A stretch of DNA of 43,611 bases from Clostridia bacterium (GTDB lineage: Bacteria; Bacillota; Clostridia; Peptostreptococcales; Acidaminobacteraceae): positions 1 through 43,611 of the forward strand of contig JAFGVN010000056.1 of the NCBI GenBank assembly GCA_016937975.1, read 5' to 3'. Made by a program: the position numbers and the translations under genes. How positions within the stretch are numbered: the stretch's first letter is position 1; each line of letters starts with the position of its first letter. Shown piece by piece: positions 37,153 through 43,611 of the stretch. The notes under the pieces are model-generated. The model was not told the origin of the DNA. It saw only the letters and a list, made by a program, of their open reading frames with translations, and searched no databases.

Positions 37153-38994
37153 ATGAAAAACACACTTTCTGTTATGCACATAGACGATTTTCAAAAATAT
37201 GCCAAAAGAAAAACAATTTTATGGCTTATCGGTATTTATGCTTCAAACGTTATATTGGCATTGTTCATTTCAATTTTTTATTTCCTTTTTGAATCCAAGA
37301 CCGATGCTTTTAACAACTTTATGATTTTTTTTAGAACAATTACCTTAGCTTTAACTGGATTTGCATTTTTTGTGACTTATCGCAAGGCTTTAGATAAAGC
37401 AAAATATCTTATTTTTTTAATCTTGTTTATTAATCTTATGATGTATATCTATATGCCTAATAAGGATTTCGTTATTGCTGTATCAACATTTACTGTTACA
37501 GTCATTATTATTGAAGACTTTTTTTCTTCGTTTTTCACAAACACTAAATTTACAATTATTTTTGGGTGTTTGGGAGGCATTTTATTGAATGGTTATGCAT
37601 TCTATTTAGTTCAGTTTGTATCTAGAACCACTAATATAAATTATGAAATTTTGTTCGTTATGAATTATCTGATTGTCTTCATATCCATTTTTAATGTCTC
37701 TTCTTCAGCTGGTAAAAATCGTTTTACAAAATATTTAAGTCAACTTATTTACATGGATATGAAAACAGGATTGCATAATGAAAGAGAATTTGAACATCAA
37801 TTAAAAATTGCTATAAATAACAAAGAGCCCTTTTATATTTTATCCCTTCATTTTTCCAATTTAAGTTTTTTAAACAAACGATTTACTTACAGAATTGTAC
37901 AACATGAATATCTGAACTGTATTCAAGACATAAAGAAAATTATGAGTACTACTGCAGAATCATATAAATTAGAAGGACCTTTGATTGCTTTTATTATCAA
38001 GGAAAATCTACATGATATTGAAGATATTCAAAATAAAATACATCAGATTAATTCCAGTTGTAATAAAAATCTAAAGGATAACAAACAAAACAAACACATG
38101 GCTTTAAACTGGCTAGGTACAAGGTTTCCAGATGACGGACACTCTTCAGAAAAATTGATTAGCAATCTGTATCATTTAAAAGATATTGAGTCATATCCTA
38201 TAGGAGGTATTCAATGGTATGACCAGGATGCTTATTACAAAATGAAACGACAAATCAATTTGGAAAAAGATTTAATTTCAGCCATTGAAAATGAAGGATT
38301 GGAAATCGCTTTGCAGCCACAATTTGATTTAAATAAGAATACATTACATGGTGTCGAGGTATTGGCACGCTGGACTCATAAAGAACACGGCATTGTAAGT
38401 CCTGTAGAATTTATTCCAATAGTTGAACAATTAAATTTGGCTGAGAAATTTACCAATTGTATCCTAGACTTATCCAAAAAAGCTTTATTACATATAGAAG
38501 CAAATCATATCCAAATAGAACAAATCGCAGTAAATATTATTGCTTCCAATATATCTGATGGTTCAATTATCACCATGATAAAGAACTGGCCGAATCTTTT
38601 GGAATTAGAAATTACAGAGAGTACTTTAATGGAATTAAACGAACGAGCAAAAGCAACATTGTCTCTACTCAAAGAAAAAGGTTTTTCAATTGCAATTGAT
38701 GATTTTGGTACAGGCTTTTCAAATTTGGAATACCTACACGCTCTAGATGTTGGCTATTTAAAAGTGGACAAGAAATTCATTGATTCGATGATGACCAGTG
38801 AAAAGGCACTAAAACTTGTAGAAGCCTTGATGTCAATGGCACATACTTTAAATATTAAGGTTATTGCTGAAGGGGTTGAAACCAAGATGCAATATGATAT
38901 TTTAAAAAGCCTTAATTGTGATATTATTCAAGGGTATTATTATGCAAAACCTATGAGTGTTGATGCTTTTATAGAAAGATTTAAACCCATTTAA
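37153..38994 (+). CDS. Membrane EAL phosphodiesterase with degenerate GGDEF
   Basis: A 613-aa c-di-GMP-degrading enzyme. The N-terminus has about six membrane helices (residues 20-190). A GGDEF-like module (about 205-350) has lost its signature: the equivalent position reads KLEGPLIAF, so it should not make c-di-GMP. The EAL domain (about 370-613) keeps the catalytic set: GVEVLARW (EVL in place of EAL), NIIASN, LELEITES, IAIDDFGTGFSNLEYL (the two Asp), LKVDKKFI, VIAEGVET and IQGYYYAKP. Good ribosome binding site AAAGGAGG. Only this gene and the lipoprotein run on the plus strand. The degenerate GGDEF may act as a GTP sensor, as in other EAL proteins. Confidence 0.92.
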   Translation: MKNTLSVMHIDDFQKYAKRKTILWLIGIYASNVILALFISIFYFLFESKTDAFNNFMIFFRTITLALTGFAFFVTYRKALDKAKYLIFLILFINLMMYIYMPNKDFVIAVSTFTVTVIIIEDFFSSFFTNTKFTIIFGCLGGILLNGYAFYLVQFVSRTTNINYEILFVMNYLIVFISIFNVSSSAGKNRFTKYLSQLIYMDMKTGLHNEREFEHQLKIAINNKEPFYILSLHFSNLSFLNKRFTYRIVQHEYLNCIQDIKKIMSTTAESYKLEGPLIAFIIKENLHDIEDIQNKIHQINSSCNKNLKDNKQNKHMALNWLGTRFPDDGHSSEKLISNLYHLKDIESYPIGGIQWYDQDAYYKMKRQINLEKDLISAIENEGLEIALQPQFDLNKNTLHGVEVLARWTHKEHGIVSPVEFIPIVEQLNLAEKFTNCILDLSKKALLHIEANHIQIEQIAVNIIASNISDGSIITMIKNWPNLLELEITESTLMELNERAKATLSLLKEKGFSIAIDDFGTGFSNLEYLHALDVGYLKVDKKFIDSMMTSEKALKLVEALMSMAHTLNIKVIAEGVETKMQYDILKSLNCDIIQGYYYAKPMSVDAFIERFKPI

Positions 38995-39004
38995 TTTTAA
39001 TAGG

Positions 39005-39041
39005 AAAATGAGCTTTATGAATTCATCATAAAGCTCATTTT
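39005..39041. terminator. Bidirectional terminator
   Basis: Perfect 16-bp stem AAAATGAGCTTTATGA / TCATAAAGCTCATTTT with a 5-nt loop, between the converging EAL gene and the GGDEF-HD-GYP gene. A/T-rich flanks on both sides suit termination in both directions. Confidence 0.92.
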
Positions 39042-39053
39042 ATGTTCATTTAT

Positions 39054-40571
39054 TTATTTTTTTATCATATCAGTAAAGGCACTCACAATATCCTGATCAA
39101 ATTGATCAACAGCTGAAGACTCTAATTCAACAAGGGCATTCTCAGATGTTAAAGCCTTTCGGTAGGGACGATCTGAAGTCATTGCATCATATGCATCACA
39201 AATGCTCAACACTTTTGCCTCAAAGGGTATTTCTGACCCCATTAAACCTTTTGGATAGCCATTCCCATTACACCACTCGTGATGATGCAAAATAATTCTG
39301 GCGATATCAGAAAAAACTGAGGAGGTTTTTAAAATCCTAAAACCTATTTCAGAATGTCTTCTTATTTCATCAATTTCTTCTTTGCTTAGTGATGAAGATT
39401 TATCGAGTATACTATAATCAATTGCCACTTTTCCAATATCATGGAGTATGCCTGCTGCACCCATCATTTCTATATGATTTTTATCAAACCCGTAATATTC
39501 ACCCATTCGCTTCATATATTCTGATACTCTTTTGGAATGAAACTCCTCTCTTGGATGTTTTTCATGAAGGGCCGCTAATATGGAATTAACTATTTCTGCA
39601 CTTTTTGAAGATTCTGTAAGTAATTTTGATCGATACATAGATTCTTCAGCATTACTGATAACCTCTTCCACATCTTCTGTAGAGTCATTCATGGTTGCAG
39701 ACCCAAAAGAAATGGAAAATCCAATATCCCTGATAATCAGATTTGAGCAGGAGCTATGAAAACGATTCAGAATTTTTTTACAGTCCTCCTCAGTGGTATT
39801 GGGTAGTAAAACAGCAAATTCATCGCCTCCAATTCTGGCGATTATGTCAGTGCCGCGATCAATATTTAGCATAATCTGGGCTGCTCTTCTTAAAAGATCA
39901 TCACCTGCCTGATGACCAAAGGCATCATTAACAAGTTTTAAACCATTGACATCGCCAATAATTATGGAAAATGGCAACATACGGGGATGATTTATTCGGT
40001 GAATTTCTTCTTCAAAATATCGTCTATTGTATAAGCCCGTTAATTGATCTTTAAAACTTAAGTCTTTAATTTTTTTCATGGCTTGATATTCATTTTCTAA
40101 GTCTAGGCACGCTATTAGAAAATGATTCTTAGTGTTGACAATCGGTTTACCAATAATCTCGAAATGTAGGGCTTGGCCTTTACTTCGAAAGACAATTTTA
40201 CTTCGATTTTCTTTATGACCATAGACTTCTCTCAAGAAGAAATAAAAATCATTTTGGCTTTCAGAATCAATATATTGTGCAATATTTGTTTCATGAACAG
40301 TACCGAACCATTCAGAAGCTTTTTTATTGGCATCAAGAATCAATCCCTTTTCGTTTATAATGAAATAACATACAGGTGAAAAATCAAACAACTCCTGATA
40401 ATTATTTTTTACAATCTCTAGTCGTTCGTTTATGCGCATCAATTCTTGATTTTGAAAATATAATTCTTCATGATAAATAGAAATTTGCTGAATGAGTTCA
40501 GTTTTTGATGCATCATCTAATAAATATAACGTATCATTTAACGTTGATTTTATCTTTTCCCATTTGCTCAT
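39054..40571 (-). CDS. PAS-GGDEF-HD-GYP bifunctional c-di-GMP protein
   Basis: A 505-aa soluble protein. An N-terminal helix (1-55) leads to a PAS domain (about 56-165, FSPVCYFIINEKGLILDANKKASEWFG), then GGDEF (about 172-325) with intact GGDEF and an RGTD I-site five residues before, then HD-GYP (about 330-505) with HSKRV, HDIGK, RRHSEIG, HHHEW, NGNGYPKG and DAYDAMTSDRPYR. Both the cyclase and the phosphodiesterase residues appear intact, so it could make and break c-di-GMP under PAS control. ATG follows AAGGAG and overlaps the CheB-CheR-PAS gene by 38 nt, so the two are translationally coupled. Confidence 0.93.
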   Translation of the reverse strand: MSKWEKIKSTLNDTLYLLDDASKTELIQQISIYHEELYFQNQELMRINERLEIVKNNYQELFDFSPVCYFIINEKGLILDANKKASEWFGTVHETNIAQYIDSESQNDFYFFLREVYGHKENRSKIVFRSKGQALHFEIIGKPIVNTKNHFLIACLDLENEYQAMKKIKDLSFKDQLTGLYNRRYFEEEIHRINHPRMLPFSIIIGDVNGLKLVNDAFGHQAGDDLLRRAAQIMLNIDRGTDIIARIGGDEFAVLLPNTTEEDCKKILNRFHSSCSNLIIRDIGFSISFGSATMNDSTEDVEEVISNAEESMYRSKLLTESSKSAEIVNSILAALHEKHPREEFHSKRVSEYMKRMGEYYGFDKNHIEMMGAAGILHDIGKVAIDYSILDKSSSLSKEEIDEIRRHSEIGFRILKTSSVFSDIARIILHHHEWCNGNGYPKGLMGSEIPFEAKVLSICDAYDAMTSDRPYRKALTSENALVELESSAVDQFDQDIVSAFTDMIKK

Positions 40572-43422
40572 TTTGACTCCTTAAAAAATCTTCCATTTCT
40601 GTCACGTCTATTACAGTACCAATCAATCTTGTAGGTTTATTGTCTTCATAAGCCACAATGGTTCCTCGATCATGATAACTCTTATAGCTCCCATCCTTAC
40701 ACCGAATGCGATAAAATACATTCCATTCCAAAGTTCTGCCTTCAAGGTAATCACGCATATGTTTCATAGTAGGCTCATAGTCCTCCGGATGAATCAACTT
40801 ACAGATTTCATAAACATCATTTGGAAACTCTTCAACTTTATACCCTAACATTGTCGCTTTTAAATCAGAATAATTTACAATGCCTGTTTTTAAATTGTAC
40901 TCCCACCAAGCAATTTTACTGGATTCTAAAGAAGCATGAAGTTTCTTGTTTAAATTGGCATTCATCATCAAAGTTTCTTTTAAATTGCTTATATCAACAA
41001 TTGTTAAAATAATACCATCAATGGAATTATACTCAGTCCTGTAAGGACGTATGCGTACCAGCCAAAAGTAACCATTTTGATCGGTAATCTCTCTCTCAAT
41101 CATCTGAAGATTATCCATAACCGATTCTATATCACTCATCATTTCGGGGTATGATTTCATTAGTGTTAAATGGCTAATCGGGCGACCTAAATCTGATTCC
41201 ATGATATTGGTTACTTGTGACATAACCGGTGTGATTTTTCTTATACATAATTTACTGTCCAAATACAAAGCACCAACCTCTGTATTTTTAAGGAGATTTG
41301 ACAAATCATTTGTCATACTGGTCAGTTCTTCAATTTTTGACTGATATTCACTGTTCACCGTAAAAAGCTCTTCATTGACAGATTGTAGTTCCTCATTGGT
41401 ACTTTGCAATTCTTCATTGGAGGCAATCAGTTCTTCATTGGAAGATTGCAGTTCCTCATTGGAGGTTTCTAACTCCTCAACAGTTGCTTGAAGTCCTTCT
41501 CTTGCCAATTGGAGTTCATTTTCAAGCTCCTTAACTCTCAATTTAACTTCTTCCGTCATATTAATTTCGATCATTTCATTTTTAACACCTGACTTAGCTT
41601 GCTCTAAAAAGGATATGATGAAAAACTCTTGATGATGTACTTCAACTGCAATCCCTCGAATATCAATATAGGATCGATCAATTTGGTGAACATTTTTTAA
41701 TGTAATTTCCTGTTGGTCTATTCTTAATCTTCGAATACAATTATTGATAAACAACGCCATTTCTCTAGACATGTTTGCATTAAAATTATTTGAAAATCTC
41801 CCCGTTTGAGGTTTCATGAACTTACCAACATCCCCGATAATTTGAACAATATTTTCATTCTCATCTATAATAATCGATGGTGGTAATACTTTAGCGAGAG
41901 CAGAGGATAAAACACTTTCAAAGCGCGTTAATTTTCCATTTGTTTTGTACTCTTCATGGTTTCGATCCAATGTGTTGTACAATTCAACTTTCCTTAAGCC
42001 AGGACGTATCATTTGAGGATTAAAGCCAGCATTATACTTAAAAAATTTCCATTTTGTATCAACAACATCAAATCCCTTTTGCATTTCACCAATAGACTCA
42101 CTGCTACCCAACCATAAGTAACCATTAGGAAATAAGGAGTAGTAAAAACTGTTTAAAATATTCTGTTGCTCATAATTCTTTAAATAGATAAATAAGTTCC
42201 GACAAACCAGTAAATCCAATTTTGAAAAAGGTGGATCCTTTAAAATGTTATGTTTCGCAAAAACAACCATTTTCCTAATGTTTTCATTGATCTGGTATCC
42301 ATCCGCTTTTCTGTTAAAATACTTAGATACATATTCTGGCTGAACATCTGACATTAGACTGTCTGGATAATATCCAATCCCAGCAAATTCCAATGCTCTC
42401 ACATCAATATCCGTGGCAAATATTTTTACATCACATAAAATACTGTTTTTTTCAAGATACTCACTTAATGCAATTGCAATGGAATAAACTTCTTCACCCG
42501 TAGAGCAGCCAGCTGACCAAATACGAATACTGCCTTTTGAATAATCAAAGTTTGGAATAACCTTTTTACTTAAGATTTCAAAACCGTCATTGTCCCTAAA
42601 AAAACTCGTGACACCAATTAACATTTCTTTATACAAGATTTCTTTTTCTTGATCTGACTCTCCAAGAAGTTTAACATAGGATTTCAAATCAAAGCATCGG
42701 TTGATTTTAATTCTTCTGTCAATTCTTCTAATGATTGTATTTTCTTTATAAGATGAAAAATCAACGCCACTATAAGATCTTAAAATCAACGTTAATTTGG
42801 TTAAATCATCAATGGCTTCATTCGCTTGTAACTTTTCTGACAATTGTTTATGAATCGAGGGTGAATCAATGAAATTTATAATTTCTTGAGGCATTTTTTC
42901 AGGTGGCAATATGTAGTCCACAATGTTGGTTGCAATACCACTTTTGGGCATGCCATCAAATTTACACGATGACAAAGACTGTACCATGACCATGCCACCA
43001 GCTTCTTTAATGGATCTAATACCTTTTGTACCATCACTTCCTGTACCTGACAAAATTATCCCAATGGCATTTTTCCCTTGGTCTAATGCCAAAGACTTAA
43101 AGAACACATCAATGGGCATATTTAAATGATGATGTTTCAACTGTGGTTCCAAATACAATTTTGAATGGTATATGGATAAATTCATACTTGGCGGTATTAA
43201 ATAAACATGATTTGCTTTTGTTTCCATACCATCTTCAGCCACTTGAATTGGCATATTTGTGTGTCTTGCAAGCAATTCATCCATCATGCTTTTATAATCC
43301 GGTGACAAATGTTGAATGACAATATATACATTGTTTGTGTTTTCAGGCAATTCCTTGAAAAAAGCTTCCAAGGCTTCTAAACCACCAGCAGATGCGCCTA
43401 TTCCGATATAATAAGTTTCCAT
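40534..43422 (-). CDS. CheB-CheR-PAS fusion protein
   Basis: A 962-aa cytoplasmic protein. CheB methylesterase (about 1-185) has S11 (GASAGG), H38 (QHLSPDY) and D130 (GTGSDGT) but no receiver domain. CheR methyltransferase (about 200-480) has [18 protein letters not shown], the SAM loop [14 protein letters not shown], and [11 protein letters not shown]. Then come a linker, a heptad coiled coil (about 630-715, repeated SNEEL/TNEEL units), a PAS-like domain (about 715-830) and a second PAS/PAC (about 835-950). Many family members continue into a histidine kinase; this one stops, and a GGDEF-HD-GYP protein follows instead. ATG follows GGAGGACGA. Confidence 0.95.
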   Translation of the reverse strand: METYYIGIGASAGGLEALEAFFKELPENTNNVYIVIQHLSPDYKSMMDELLARHTNMPIQVAEDGMETKANHVYLIPPSMNLSIYHSKLYLEPQLKHHHLNMPIDVFFKSLALDQGKNAIGIILSGTGSDGTKGIRSIKEAGGMVMVQSLSSCKFDGMPKSGIATNIVDYILPPEKMPQEIINFIDSPSIHKQLSEKLQANEAIDDLTKLTLILRSYSGVDFSSYKENTIIRRIDRRIKINRCFDLKSYVKLLGESDQEKEILYKEMLIGVTSFFRDNDGFEILSKKVIPNFDYSKGSIRIWSAGCSTGEEVYSIAIALSEYLEKNSILCDVKIFATDIDVRALEFAGIGYYPDSLMSDVQPEYVSKYFNRKADGYQINENIRKMVVFAKHNILKDPPFSKLDLLVCRNLFIYLKNYEQQNILNSFYYSLFPNGYLWLGSSESIGEMQKGFDVVDTKWKFFKYNAGFNPQMIRPGLRKVELYNTLDRNHEEYKTNGKLTRFESVLSSALAKVLPPSIIIDENENIVQIIGDVGKFMKPQTGRFSNNFNANMSREMALFINNCIRRLRIDQQEITLKNVHQIDRSYIDIRGIAVEVHHQEFFIISFLEQAKSGVKNEMIEINMTEEVKLRVKELENELQLAREGLQATVEELETSNEELQSSNEELIASNEELQSTNEELQSVNEELFTVNSEYQSKIEELTSMTNDLSNLLKNTEVGALYLDSKLCIRKITPVMSQVTNIMESDLGRPISHLTLMKSYPEMMSDIESVMDNLQMIEREITDQNGYFWLVRIRPYRTEYNSIDGIILTIVDISNLKETLMMNANLNKKLHASLESSKIAWWEYNLKTGIVNYSDLKATMLGYKVEEFPNDVYEICKLIHPEDYEPTMKHMRDYLEGRTLEWNVFYRIRCKDGSYKSYHDRGTIVAYEDNKPTRLIGTVIDVTEMEDFLRSQNEQMGKDKINVK

Positions 43423-43503
43423 TCGTCCTCCATTAAATCATATAATGAATACCCTATATTAGTTTATATAAAACTTTATTTTATTCATTTGTTCTTATAT
43501 TTA

Positions 43504-43533
43504 ATTATATGACAAAATCTATCATTGTAACAA
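43504..43533 (-). promoter_or_regulatory. Promoter of the CheB-CheR-PAS / GGDEF-HD-GYP operon
   Basis: Minus strand TTGTTA (43533-43528), 18-nt spacer, TATAAT (43509-43504), about 80 nt before the ATG. Confidence 0.68.
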
Positions 43534-43540
43534 TCTCAAA

Positions 43541-43586
43541 TAAAATAAAAACCCTAGAGAATTGATGTTAAGCATTCTCCAGGGTT
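43541..43586 (-). terminator. Terminator of a gene beyond the right edge
   Basis: Minus strand AACCCTGGAGAAT / ATTCTCTAGGGTT stem (13 pairs, one wobble; arms 43574-43586 and 43550-43562) followed by TTTATTTTATTT. It implies a minus-strand gene ending just right of or near position 43600, of which too little is visible to call. Confidence 0.85.
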
Positions 43587-43611
43587 AATCTCATACTATG
43601 GCTGTAATAAA

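Noticed and set aside
41330-41480. Tandem repeat region in the CheB-CheR-PAS gene
   Set aside because: The SNEEL/TNEEL units are the usual heptad coiled coil of this family, not a novel repeat.
43587-43611. Partial gene at the right edge
   Set aside because: Only 25 bases are visible beyond the terminator; a stop codon on the minus strand is possible but cannot be tied to a frame.

Overview
The window comes from a low-GC, motile, probably anaerobic Gram-positive bacterium (Bacillota, most likely class Clostridia). Evidence: AT-rich DNA, strong GGAGG-type ribosome binding sites, consensus TTGACA/TATAAT promoters, lipoprotein signal peptides, ECF and LplBC-type transporters without a dedicated sugar ATPase, and many c-di-GMP proteins. 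There are no rRNA, tRNA, CRISPR or intact mobile elements. Almost all genes lie on the minus strand; only two confident CDS lie on the plus strand.

Region by region (coordinates ascend, so minus-strand operons read right to left). (1) 1-186: promoter and start of a minus-strand gene leaving the window, plus a strong hairpin. (2) 187-5387: a compact chemosensory operon (dCache receptor, CheW, CheA, CheY-like regulator with an unusual tail). (3) 5844-6251: a small lipoprotein. (4) 6395-7940: a flavodoxin-like oxidoreductase and a TetR regulator with a consensus promoter and palindromic operator. (5) 8003-17440: a glycan-use locus with two LplB/LplC-type permeases, a solute-binding lipoprotein, a GH2 beta-galactosidase, a GH63/trehalase-like glycosidase and a LacI regulator; two copies of one palindrome, 199 bp apart, lie upstream. 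(6) 17689-18171: a GNAT acetyltransferase. (7) 18322-24061: an ECF transporter operon (GntR, GNAT, SAM hydrolase of the DUF62 family, S component, fused double ATPase, EcfT) followed upstream by a trans-sulfuration PLP enzyme (24146-25303). (8) 25304-27247: a possibly frameshifted membrane-protein remnant and a coiled-coil lipoprotein on the plus strand. (9) 27386-32211: a tightly packed three-gene operon of unknown function (zinc-ribbon/multi-TM/TPR protein, TM-TPR protein, secreted protein). (10) 32421-33498: an unknown helical protein and a DsrE-like protein. (11) 33540-43422: a signalling island with a propeller-GGDEF cyclase, an unlisted 55-aa membrane protein, an EAL phosphodiesterase, a PAS-GGDEF-HD-GYP protein and a CheB-CheR-PAS fusion.

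How it fits together: both ends of the window are signalling loci. The left end has the receptor-kinase-response regulator core but no methylation enzymes; the right end has a CheB-CheR fusion coupled by overlap to a c-di-GMP protein. In between are two regulated uptake modules (glycan and ECF). The best candidates for something undescribed are the three-gene zinc-ribbon/TPR operon, the ECF/SAM-hydrolase operon, the CheY with an Rpn-transposase-like tail, and the small membrane protein between the cyclase and the phosphodiesterase. All functional statements rest on reading motifs by eye; no database search was possible.
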